Shown: piece by piece, positions 32,356 through 43,133 of the stretch
Numbering within the stretch: the first letter of the stretch is position 1
Layout: every line of letters starts with the position of its first letter
NCBI GenBank assembly: GCA_014904845.1
Contig: MU119236.1
Span: forward strand, 286,043-350,042
DNA: 64,000 nt
Direction: 5' to 3'
Source: Acephala macrosclerotiorum
Lineage: Eukaryota; Ascomycota; Leotiomycetes; Helotiales; Mollisiaceae
The notes under the pieces: generated by a model
The model's database searches: none
What the model saw: the letters and a program-made list of their open reading frames with translations, nothing else
Told to the model about the DNA's origin: nothing
Made by a program: the position numbers and the translations under genes

Positions 32356-35300
32356 ATAGAAAAACAGATGCGAGGAGACACTTCTATCAAGGCCTGCTCC
32401 TAACTCGCTCGTTCTTCTTGTCTCCTTGGCCGCGAACTCAGCCCCGTATATACTAGTCGAAGCATGAATAGAAATGCAAGCAATGCGTGGAGGAGGCCTA
32501 TGTTTCGGAATATGTTCAATCGAAGAGCACAAGCAGGACTTGAAAGGCTGCTTCGTGGCTTATTGGTCGTTCAAGTGGGTATCTTCATAATTCCAACGTC
32601 CAACTACTAGCTTTCGCAAAACACCACGCAATATATACTTAGGGTGTCGGGTGTCAGGTCTTCACGGGTAAGGGCGTCGGGTGTCGAGTTGCCGTTTGGA
32701 TTAGGATTGATAAACGGGGGCAAGCCTGAGTATCTTCCAGAGTGCGAGTTAGCCTAGTTCACCGGTACGCAGCATCCTAGAACCCATAATTTTTGCTAAA
32801 TATTCCCGCAGATCAATTTCCTGAACTTAGAATATCAAGTGGTAGCTCATAACTTCCATGGCGCATGCGCCACAGGTAACACAAAGACAGAAGAATCGAG
32901 TCATATGTTAGTTTCTTCCCCGCCTCTTACTCCGTCCCGGTCGAACCTTCGAAATAAGGTTACATGTTGTTCACGTTTGTTGCTACATGAGATTTAGGAT
33001 GCGCTGCGGCGAAGTCTATTATTCCATTTTCAAAGTACAGCAGTGTTTAGAAATCCCATCCAAACCATCCAAACCAAAATCCAGGCCATCCAAGAGATAA
33101 ATCTATGGCATCCAATCCAAGCCACCACTTAGATGCTAAGCGCGGGGTTCATCCAAAGGGAGTGTTGGCTGGGCACGGGACTTTTGAAGCTTTTTGGCCT
33201 TGAAATGCACGAAATAGTAGGTTGTTTTTATCAATTTCAATGATAATTGCCATCTAATTCGAGCCATCCACAGCCGCTATTACCAACAAGCTATTCAACC
33301 ACAGATCCAAATATTGGATGGTTGAGATGCCTGCAACACTGAGCACAGTGACTAGATATTTTGTTGAAACCCTTTCAGAGTTCTTTTGCCAATCCCATAA
33401 ATTGCCGCCCGTGGCTCAGGACCATAGACTTTCAAATCATACAAGCTTCGCCTTAGGGGAATCCTTAGTTTTGTTCCAAAGGTCGAGAATCGCGATGACG
33501 GCTAAGGCAGGTAGCTCCATTGATGTCTCACAGGCTATTTTCGAGATGAGAGCACCAATTTTCTATTTAGTATTTGGATTCTACGGATAACCCAGGGTGG
33601 GCATTGGGAGGATAGATGCCTGGATATTAGAACTAGCGGACAGATGCTAGCAGTCGCTCGAAGACTTCAGAACATGATATGTAGTCCGTAGCTTGAAACG
33701 TAAAAACAAGACTTCTTTTTCGATGAATTCTATGCCAGTCAAGCCGGTGCTCTGGAAAGGACAACGCATAGCGTCCTTCAAACCTCTAGATGCCAGAAGG
33801 GATACGGTTTCCGAATGAGAAGCATCAAAAATGCAATCAGATATCGATGTCAAGCAGAAGCATAAGATTCCCCAAGAACTCATGTAAGGGGGTATAGCTC
33901 AGCAATCAACAATTCGATCTAATGGATCATGCAGGTGAAAGACATTTTTATTCGTGTATTTTACAGGAAGATTCCACTCTGGACACTCAATACTTACATT
34001 AAAGGAAGTTTAAGCCCGAGTGCATGTACAAAAAAAGACTGTCGAACTCGGTGCTACCTTCCCTTCATCATCTTTCGTTTTGTCCTCAGATATGGCGACG
34101 AGAGGAGTCACGAGCCATAGAATCCTCAATCTGAGAAATCATCGGGGCTTAGAGTCAGGGGGATGCTAGACTCTGACCAAGGTCTGAGAAGCCTTATCAC
34201 CGAAATCTTAAGCACACCTTGATGGAGGACTCCGGACTTCGATAGAGCCATGGGGAAGTCGCAGCCTTGGAGACCACCAGGGCTTGAAATTATGCTGCGT
34301 TTCCGACCAGGACGTCTTGGGGATGCCTCACCCTGAAAAATCATGTCTGCTAGGACTTGTCAATGGCCAGGAGTACCTAAAAGCAACGCAGGTGAGCGGA
34401 CCAATTTCAAGAAAACATTCAGATCATTGTGTGAGTCGCACTTCTCATCTAGCCCTGTATGCGTAATTCCTGACTTCAGCAAGAACCGTTTTCGATTGCA
34501 TCCTCACTGATCTCCCAGTCTTGAGCGTCGAGCATATAGACTCAACTTCTAGCCTCGAACGTATCCTCAAACCTTGGAATTGAGTTCAACCTCCCTTCTT
34601 GAGTGCTTGCTCTTGGCCGAGGCTCCTTCGTGTTACCTTGAAATCCTCGCAATCGAGTATGTAAGCTCCATCTTCCTGGCCCATCTGCAGGAACGCGTTG
34701 GAACTGTCTGGAAATGGACGAGGGATGTACTCGTCTTGTCTTCCACCCAGAATCTGAGTGGAAGACAAGACACATACACGAGATCACACTTGACGGAGAC
34801 CCCTCCATCTCACTCACAGAGCAAGATACGAAGAATCATTTCGATCCCTCCCAGTGCCTTGGCGGTTCTGAAAAGTAGCTAAGCTGCAGCTATGGATTTC
34901 TCAAACACTATAAAAAGGAACCTTGTCATCTCTCAATATGAAGATGGATGAGTTTCCAGGAGTGTTGATTCTCCCGTTGTGTTTTTTCCCTCCGGATTTA
35001 GTCTTGTCTGTGGTGGGAGGGGATAAGGGGCTGGGAAAAGAGAGGATTTACTTAATGCTCAGTACAAACTCGTGTTTAAACTACCGATGAATTCAATCTC
35101 AAAGGCAGGCTAGATATTATCAAAGACATCTTAACCTGACCTTATTTCTCTTCTGTTTCGTGAAACTTGAGCCGGAACAGAGTATGACTTCTCCGTGTTC
35201 CTATCGTAACAACGTTGCTCTCGAGTACAATTTCGGCATTCATCATTAATTTACTTCACAAATAGAATAGAAACACAAGCAAACAAACAATCTGTTCTTC

Positions 35301-35666
35301 GAAAGCAAAGAGGGAGAGAAGGGGTACCGAGAGTGGGGAATGGGGATGGCGAACAAAGGAGGTGGCTATCAGGGGCAATTGGCGAGCGGCAAATCTCACA
35401 GACGAGCCCCTGAATCAGCGGCATCACGAGAATGCTAAGGAGGCATTCTGCTACTTGTGGTCCCATAATTGCTTTGACACCTTTCTGAATCTCGAGAGAA
35501 GGACAGCGACGCAGGTGCCGACAAGAGAAAGGGCAGGAACTGGCAAGAGGAAAACAAAAAAAGAATTTCCGAACTTTCTCTCGTGATCGAGAGAATAACC
35601 GCGATGCTGGTGAGTAACAGGCAAACAAGAAAGAAGAGCAAAGAAGTAGTCTCCTTGAATGTCACC
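32356..35666. other. Long stretch without recognisable genes
   Basis: No family is visible on either strand over 3.3 kb. It includes small direct repeats of GGGTGTCGGGTGTC type at 32642-32695, imperfect CCATCCAAA repeats at 33058-33125, and a hairpin at 34733-34771. A tRNA-like start (GGGGGTATAGCTCAG, about 33889) lacks the rest of a tRNA fold. Confidence 0.4.
34733..34771. repeat. Perfect 14-bp hairpin
   Basis: GTCTTGTCTTCCAC (34733-34746) is followed after 11 nt by its exact reverse complement (34758-34771). It could form a stem-loop in RNA or be a small remnant of an inverted-repeat element. Confidence 0.6.
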
Positions 35667-36251
35667 TCAAATTTTATGCCTAAGGTAGGGATCTTCCACC
35701 ACCGCCATTGGTCTTGTTGAAGGAACACGAATCGGCTTGGCTTCCATCAAAAAATGAGTGTTCACGACCTCTAGGTCCATCATTGAACTGACTTGCGACA
35801 TCGTTAGCTCGAAAACATGGCTCACCAATTCCAACTCCGCGACTGAATTCGCTCCATGATCAGTGTCCTGGCAACTTGAATCGTGAACTCCGACATTGCC
35901 TCTTGTCGAATCGTCGTGATCTGTATCTTGATAGCAATGAGTGGCAAAGTGCCTAGCTCTGTGGAGGCGTCTACCCTGACTGGAAATTTCAGCAACGACG
36001 GCAATCTTGAATCAATGTGTAGCATCTTGCTTGATAGCTTGTGATTTTTTGGGGCGCCGCGTGGAGGAACCCGATGAGCTAGCCCTGCTCCAACTCTCAA
36101 ACAGCGTCTTTCGTGGTAGCTCGTACTGTCTTGGGGAGCTTCGATGAGGTCTCCGGACTAGGGCCTTGTAGCTGCTGAAAACTAGTAACGACGTTGCGAC
36201 TCCATCAGCAAATTGTCTCTGCAAGAGATACAACGTATCAACTACTGCCAT
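35667..36251 (-). pseudogene. Unrecognised frame with one internal TGA
   Basis: From an ATG at 36251 a single frame of 194 codons runs to TGA at 35667-35669, interrupted only by TGA at 36012-36014. The first half (AVVDTLYLLQRQFADGV, then YKALVRRPHRSS) and second half (VAELELVSHVFELTMSQVSS) both look protein-like. It could be a two-exon gene whose intron I cannot place, or a decayed gene. The family is unknown. Confidence 0.3.
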
Positions 36252-37263
36252 AATATTCCCTCTCGTCTTGTATTATAGGCGCTGTAGCTCTACGAATCTG
36301 AAGCTCTCTATGTCCGGCTCCCAGGCTATTCCTTTTGTTGAACTGCAAGTGAGAGGAATCTTCTCGCAGATTTGATATCGATGCTTCTAATTGTGCTTTT
36401 GCATGTCTTGCTGTGGATAATGGCAGAAAGCCAGTTCTGGGAATGTGTTGGCTTGCTTGCTCTGGGCTTCGTGTTTGCGGGTTGCTTTTCGATTAAGACT
36501 CCGGAATCGTGCGGGCTTGCCTCTTTGAGACACCTTGCTCGTATGATGGCATTCGATGAAGAGGACCATTGTCGTTTCAGATTCGTTGTTTGGGGGCATT
36601 GTGCTAGGGTAGTGATAGAGGTATTCGATGAAGACAACAAGGTCGAAGTTCGCATACCTAGCGGACAGTTCGATCCTGCGAAGAAGTTAGAGATATTCAG
36701 TGGTATGATGTCGCTTGTAGGAACGGAGGACATTGGGATGATAATACCTCTCGTTGGATCTCTGCTGCATCCGAGAGATCTGTGTGCTGTTGTTGTGGGA
36801 AATGGGTTACCGCAGGAGATATTTATAAGATTAGCGAGCAGAGCGATTTCATCCTCCCACCACAAGGCCACCTCGATCGTTGTGGCTATCACAGAAACTC
36901 CTGGGAGTTTTGCACACCCTGTCACACGGCAATTAGTCGTGGCAACATTCCGAAGTTCTCGGCGCTGAACCTCGTCAATATTACGACGTGCCAACACTAT
37001 CCGTCCGCGTTAGAAGACCTCACGGCGATTGAAGAATGTCTCATTGCAAAATGTCATCCTGTCGGCACTATCATTAAGTTGCGACCTGGCGGCTGTCCCT
37101 CTCCCTCTAACCATAATGCATTACGAGGTCATATGATCGTCATTCCGCAGGATCCGGGCCGCTTCTCCAGATCCTCCCCAGTCCCGAGCTGAAGCTGGAT
37201 AATCTTATCAAGGTTATCTGGCTGGAAAAACGAGCGCCGGCCGATGCAGATCTGAAGCCGTTC

Positions 37264-38793
37264 TTGCAGGTTCGGAAGGATAAGGTTCTCGCGGCTTTGC
37301 AATATCTCGTTCAGCACAACCATCTGTATCGCGACGTCACTATCAACTATGTTATGATAGACAGCTGGAGTGAAGATTTTATCCCCCCTGAACTCCGAGA
37401 CAACATCATCTGTCTTGGGAGTTCCGACCATGGCGAGCGTGAGGGATATACAGTTAGCCTGCAGACTAGTAATTGTGAAAATGATCTTCAGGCCGCGCAA
37501 GATGACGTTCTCGACTCGGATGACCATGAAGTGCTGATAACCGGTTTTGTCTACACAGATGTCAATGGAGAACGATAGGATCCGAATGTGCGGTTGATAG
37601 ACACCTTACGGAGGGTGATGGCTGGCGACCTATGTGCGCCCAACGAGAGCACACTAGATGCAGATGATACGAGTGATGGGCGTAGGCCTGGGCAGGGAAA
37701 CATACCGACCATTTCTTATGCGATACGCGAACAGTCCGCCCTGATAAACAATTGAGAAGATCCTCATTATTTTACTGCTGCTTTCCCTACCCTCTTTCCA
37801 TCTGGAATGGGGGGTCACCAAGACGAGAGGACAGTCCCGGTATTGCTTACGGCCTTTGCAGAGTGGGCCCTGGATCACCATAGTAAAAGGCAAGCAGCCA
37901 TTGTCCACTGTTGTGAAGTGAACTCCAAGTCTAATCACCCTTGCAGATTCGCACGCCACAAGACCTTTATGTACCTTCTTTACGATGTATTGCAACTCCG
38001 GAGTTCGTCTCTTGGAAATGGACTACTCGTCAAACGTCGAAACTGGAGGTCGGCCGAAGATGACATAGCCTTTTTGGCAATTGACCAGCTGGAGGATACT
38101 GCAAAGGCTGTTGTCGACGAAGCGGTCATTGACGATCCTGTGATTCAACGACTACAACGAAATATTGTGGCTATTGGCATGCAAGTACCAGAGTTTTTCT
38201 CTCAAAAGCTGAAGAGGCGCTCCAAAATCAAAGGCTTGACCGTGCGAGATGGAATGCCTGTTTTCTGGATAACTATTAACCCCTCCGACCTGAGGAACCC
38301 ACTTATTCTGCTGTTGGCCGGCGTTGAATATTCGGGAGACGCTCTCCCGACTGCGAATGCAGCCATCCGACATGCGACAGTAACGTTTAATCTTGTTGCA
38401 GTTGCCCAGTTCTTCCATCACACCTGTAAAGCTATCTTCGATGGGCTTCTTGGCTCCAATACCGGCCGAATTGGAATCCTGGGACAGGTCTCGAATTATT
38501 TCGCAATGATTAAGACAAATGGCTGTGGAATGCTCCATCTTCACGCTCTAGTGTGGCTTATTGGCAACCTCGAATTCAGCACTTTGCGCGATCGAGTTTT
38601 GCGAGATAAGACTTTTGCCTCCAGGATGATACGTTACCTAGAAAGTGTCATCGCGCATGGCATAGATTTGAATGTTAAAAGTGGCCTTAACGAACCGGTA
38701 TTTATCCCACCTTCCACCAGAACAGCGGAAACTGACGACGGATTCCACTCTAGGTTGTCTGCTGATAGCAATGCTATCGCCAGCAAGAAATAG
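37264..38793 (+). pseudogene. Helitron Rep (HUH endonuclease) region
   Basis: One frame from 37264 to 38793 encodes the Helitron-like N domain (FTAAFPTLFPSGMGGHQDER; MPVFWITINPSDLRNPLILL; CKAIFDGLLGSNTGRIGILG). The HUH motif is present as MLHLHALVWL, the two histidines at 38536-38544. In-frame stops occur at 37576-37578 (TAG) and 37753-37755 (TGA where NNW-EDPHYF is expected). The domain would nick DNA and form a 5'-phosphotyrosine link. Downstream pieces (YYVTNYATKDNVSPYKMLVK; LPIYYTGNYNFVQVNLWWLR) continue it in other frames to about 39830. Confidence 0.85.
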
Positions 38794-39741
38794 GTCTATT
38801 CATCGAATTACAACGCTACTTGCTTTAAATACCGTCAAAGAGGGCAAGGGTCGGAGACCTGCCGATTTAAGATGCCGCGGGAGCTGCGGTCTAACTCAGA
38901 AATCGATGAGTTAGGCGTAATCCACCTGGCTCGCAACCACGGTTGGATTAACCCGTGAAACCCAGCGATTGCTAACTGTATCTGTTCCAATCAAAACATC
39001 TCGTGGATTTTTACTGTAGCAAAGACGTTGTGCCTCATTTATTACGTCACGAATTATGCAACAAAAGATAATGTTTCTCCATACAAAATGCTAGTTAAGG
39101 CTGCATTGTTGAAACAGTCAATTAAAAAAGCCAAAGCAACTTTAACACCAGATGCCAACGATTTGCGGTTTAGGAGAAAAGACATGGACCAGTTTGCTCT
39201 TCGATGCTTCAACACTTTGTCTCATGATCGCGAGATCGTGGTGTGCAGATAACGAGCCCCCTTCTTCAGCTACCGATTTACTATACCGGAAACTACAATT
39301 TTGTCCAAGTAAATCTCTGGTGGCTCAGGCAATACGTGCGTGCTGTTATGGATCCGGCTCAATCCCCAGCCGACGACTCTACCGAGCTGATGGGTGATGA
39401 GCAGTGTGCTTACGAACCAGGGGACAAGGCTCCTGTCAGCCGCTTCGACAACTACAAATGGCGCGGCCCGCACCTGGCTCATCTGCCGTTCTTCGAGTAC
39501 TGCATGTTGGTACAGATTAAGAATGTCCGTGACGCGATAGCAGCAGATCTGGAATTTGACCCTAAGCACCCTAAACACGGTATTCACGTACAACACTTGG
39601 CTCACAAGAAGTCTCAGGTGGTAACTGTCACCTTCAATAGCCAGCTTTCCGAATTCCAAGCCGAGGAGGAGAGCATTCCAGGAGGACATCCAGTAACGAC
39701 TGCAATGCGAAATGATCTCGCCGAAGTGTTATTAGGGTTGT

Positions 39742-42073
39742 TTGTGCCGTGGAATCAATTGCCGGTCCTCTCTCGACAACATGCAGCTGACTATGGGACA
39801 ACGCGGGATGCTTATGCCAAGATTTGAAGTATCGTGGAGCCAACACTTTCTCCGCATAACCGCAACTTCGCAAGCAAGCAACATTGAACTCTTGCGAAAG
39901 TCCAAGGAGGATAGTCGAATTGACGCTGCGCTCCACAGAGCGATGAACAGGTCTAAGGACACTTTCGATGGTGACGTTGATGATGAAGTAGCTGCCGATT
40001 TAGATTTCGATGTCGAAGAGCCTTTGGATACGTTGAATGAAGACTTTAGTACCGAGACCTTAATAGCGGCGTACCATTCGGTTGCAATGTCCTGGCGTAA
40101 AGAAAGTCTAATTGCTGCGCGGCGTATTCCTACCTTATTGGCCAGCACGACGCAGGCTCAGGCCCTGCAGTTAGAAAACCTCGTCCCACTCAATATTTTT
40201 CGACTTAATACCTACGCTACTTCTAGCCTCAGATTCTTCCCTCCGGCTACACTGCAATGCTGGGAGTTACAAATTAAGGGTCTTATTAAGTTTGATGAGA
40301 CGGAAGACGTAGGAGTCGAAGAACGCCCTGCGTATGAGATGGACGATTTCGATCTCGACATAGGAGATGGCGTTTTGCATCCTATTCTGGCTTCACCAGA
40401 GAGCGCTCCAAATGTGGCGGACCGACGGTCTCAAGTTGGCGACAACCCTACCAGCACGAGTCTCACATTGCTCGTAAATGAAGATGTTCCTCTCAACGAA
40501 AAGCAGCGACTTATTGTAGAAAGAGTGCTTTCAGGTGCGTTAGCTTGGGCGACCCACGCCTACGATGACTCCAAGCGGGACCAGAAACTCCTCTACGTTG
40601 GAGGGGAAGGCGGAGTTGGCAAGAGCCAAATTATCAAAGCTATTGTTGCTGGTATAGACCTTCTATGTCGTAAAGAGGAGGTCATTCTTATGGCGCCGAC
40701 AGGAGCCGCGGCAGATAACATCGCCGGCAACTCGTATCATACAGCCCTAGGTATTAGCATCGCCAAAACGCAGAAGATAACAGTGAGCTCTCGCGTTAGA
40801 AAGTTGTGGTCGAGGAAGACGGTCATGATTATCGATAAGGTGAGCATGACGGATTTAAGCATGCTAAGTACCATCAACAGTTAGTGCAAGATTGCAAGAT
40901 TCCTAGACAGAAACTCGCCCGACCTCTTTGGTGGGCTGCCTATCGTGATCCTCATGGGAGACTTCCACTAGTTCTCGCCCGTCAGAGGCCCAGCGCTATG
41001 GAAGGAACTAAGAACTGGGAATGACGAAGACGCGAACGGCCTAATCATCTGGCACCAGTTTACGGACGTCGTTATCCTAGACCAGTAGATGAGGCAGGCA
41101 GAAGACCCTGTATTCCAGGATCTACTAGGTCGAGCGAGAGCGGCCACATTAACGGAAGATGACCTAGCGTTATTGAACAGTAAGACAACAACGTCCCTCT
41201 TTGCACCGGAATTGGAAAACGCAACCACTGTTGTTAAGCTTAATATTCTTCGTCACCATGTTAATCGCCTTCAAATGGAGCACTTTACCCGGACCCGATC
41301 CCAGAGGATTTACGTCTTCCCAGCGCTGCACAACCGGGTCAGGACTACGGGTCCGTCCCGTCTCTGTGCAGAGGACTTGCTGCAACAAACTGACAAAGGC
41401 ACCAGGATCCCTTTCCCGGGCCTTTTTCTGTACACCCCGGAGATACCAGCTATACTCCTAACCAACATCTGCACTGCCCTAGGACAGGTAAATGGTGCGC
41501 GTGGTATTGCCTCAGGTATCGTTGTTGATCCAACAGCATGTCTTTCTACTGCTGATTTAACGTGATACGCTACTAATTTTACGTCTATTAGCGGAGTTCT
41601 TCGAGATGGATGATCTGTACATTTTATGCACAAAGCCTCTGGCGTGTGTATTATTCCAGCGAGACAGTTCGGAACACGCTAAGTTCGACGATCTCGATAC
41701 TAAGATCATCCTTGTTTTCCCACTAGAAAGGTCTATTACTATTAAAGGACACTCCGTGCGAAGGAGACAGGTGCCTATGTGCCCTGAATTTAGCTTGACA
41801 GATTATAAAGTGCAAGGGTCGACACTTACGACTGCGGTTCTTGATCTTAAAGACGACCCCACGGCTAGAGGACAAGACGGCCACAAGAAATACTGCTCAA
41901 CATATGTACAGCTATCACGACTCCGATCATTGGATGGACTCCATCTTCTGCAAAGAATTGAGATGGAGGACCTCCGATTCCGCCCTGATGATCGACTGCT
42001 CGTAGAAATGCAAAGGCTTAAGGCACTTGAGCGGGAAACAATAGCCGCGTGGGGTGTGTCGGCGATAGCCTGA
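39742..42073 (+). pseudogene. Helitron PIF1-like helicase region
   Basis: The Walker A motif reads VGGEGGVGKSQ (40600-40626), followed by LMAPTGAAADNIAGNSYHTA. The Walker B position reads MIIDKVSM, with Lys (AAG, 40837-40839) where the DEAD-like Glu is expected. TAG codons at 40969-40971 (GDFH-stop-FSPV) and 41086-41088 (LDQ-stop-MRQAEDP) replace expected Gln. Late motifs (FSLTDYKVQGSTLTTAVLDL; YVQLSRLRSLDGLHLLQ) are conserved up to a TGA at 42071-42073. It cannot encode an active helicase. Confidence 0.85.
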
Positions 42074-42371
42074 TTTAACACTGTACTGTCATATTCAATG
42101 CATGCCAGTGACCTTCTACATTGAAATTGCCCACTATCACGTCACTAATAACCAATCTATTGTTGACCGTGCCACGTGATTCGCCCTCCTTTTATTCCAC
42201 AGCTCGGTTTATGCCAGCCTCATATTTCAAGCCACAACTTTCTCCTGCCAACAACGCTAGCTTTCAACCTTCTCCTTTCGCCACCTCTGAGCCCCCAGTT
42301 TCAGGGCATCGGCGTGCGGAGCGCGCGTACCAGTAGATAAAGATGAAACAAATCAAAAATACTGACGGGTC

Positions 42372-42446
42372 GTATGTTAGCACATGTTTTCACGTGTTAT
42401 AACTTATCACATGTTATCACATGTTAGCACATGTTAGCACATGTGA
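42372..42446. repeat. Decamer tandem repeat (ATGTTAGCAC type)
   Basis: About seven units of a 10-bp motif run head to tail; the last ones (42411-42440) read ATGTTATCAC then two identical ATGTTAGCAC units. Each junction makes a CACATGT box. The array lies between the Helitron stop and the second HET gene, about 0.7 kb upstream of that gene's start. The rest of 42074-43061 shows no gene. Confidence 0.7.
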
Positions 42447-43133
42447 TCAGCCCATGCTTATAATGATGTAAATACAAACGGATTTGTGGTTCTCGTTTCT
42501 CAACCTTGTCAGACTTTGGCGTGCAAAGCTATCGCATTTAAGAAAGGAAAATCTGCACCATGTTGTAGCAAAAACTCCCCGTGTCGCACGACAAGATTAA
42601 GAGTTCCAATATTAATCATACCAGCTTCTTCTTGGCTCTTTAGAGGACATCCTTTACGCAGTATGATTTCCTTATGAATGCTGAGGCTGAGGTTCCCGGA
42701 CAGCTTTGTGGCCATAGCGAATGCATATCCATATGAAGACATAAGAAAAGGCTCAAGATCGTGCTAGTAAGTGTGGCCTTTGCCTTGGAGCACCTCGATT
42801 GCCATAAGAGCGCCAAGAACTGTTGGTACGCTATTTGCCACACTGCTTTTGTGATATCGGCAATGCATTCGCTAGATGCCAGCTGTGGCTGGCGACTGCA
42901 AATCCACACTAGTCCTGAAAGCCTTTTTCAGCCATCCAAACATGGTGCTCGTATTCGCTTGTGACCACATTCCCTTGTGGCGAGCTTAACCAATAATCTG
43001 GCTTGGGATACATCTCGACTTTGTGACTGGTCAGTAGCTCACCTGCTCAGTCATATTAGAAATGTTACAAAGGTTCTGCGTTCCCCTCAATATCCATATC
43101 CATCTTCCAATCCTTCCACCAGTCCGCGCGGTC

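Larger units (their letters stand above)
36649..42073 (+). mobile_element. Degenerate Helitron rolling-circle transposon
   Basis: Over 5.4 kb the plus strand reads as a fungal Helitron in order: a Cys-containing N-terminal module (YDVACRNGGHW; CCCCGKWVTAGDIYKISEQS), a region with RGNIPKFSALNLVNITTCQH and RGHMIVIPQDPG, the Helitron-like N domain with the Rep HUH motif, and a PIF1-type helicase. At least three frame changes (near 37190, 39240 and 39700-39830) and several nonsense codons disrupt it. No terminal TC or hairpin-CTRR ends could be placed, so the true borders are unknown. Confidence 0.9.

Noticed and set aside
33889..33945. Possible tRNA gene (GGGGGTATAGCTCAG start)
   Set aside because: The A-box-like start is good, but no B box, anticodon stem or closing acceptor strand follows; at most a tRNA-derived scrap.
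36326..36997. 223-codon minus-strand frame
   Set aside because: It lies opposite the Helitron N-terminal coding sequence and shows no motif; treated as an antisense shadow.
42074..42340. Helitron 3' terminus (hairpin followed by CTRR)
   Set aside because: GC-rich candidate near 42310-42335 does not form a proper stem and lacks CTRR at the right distance.
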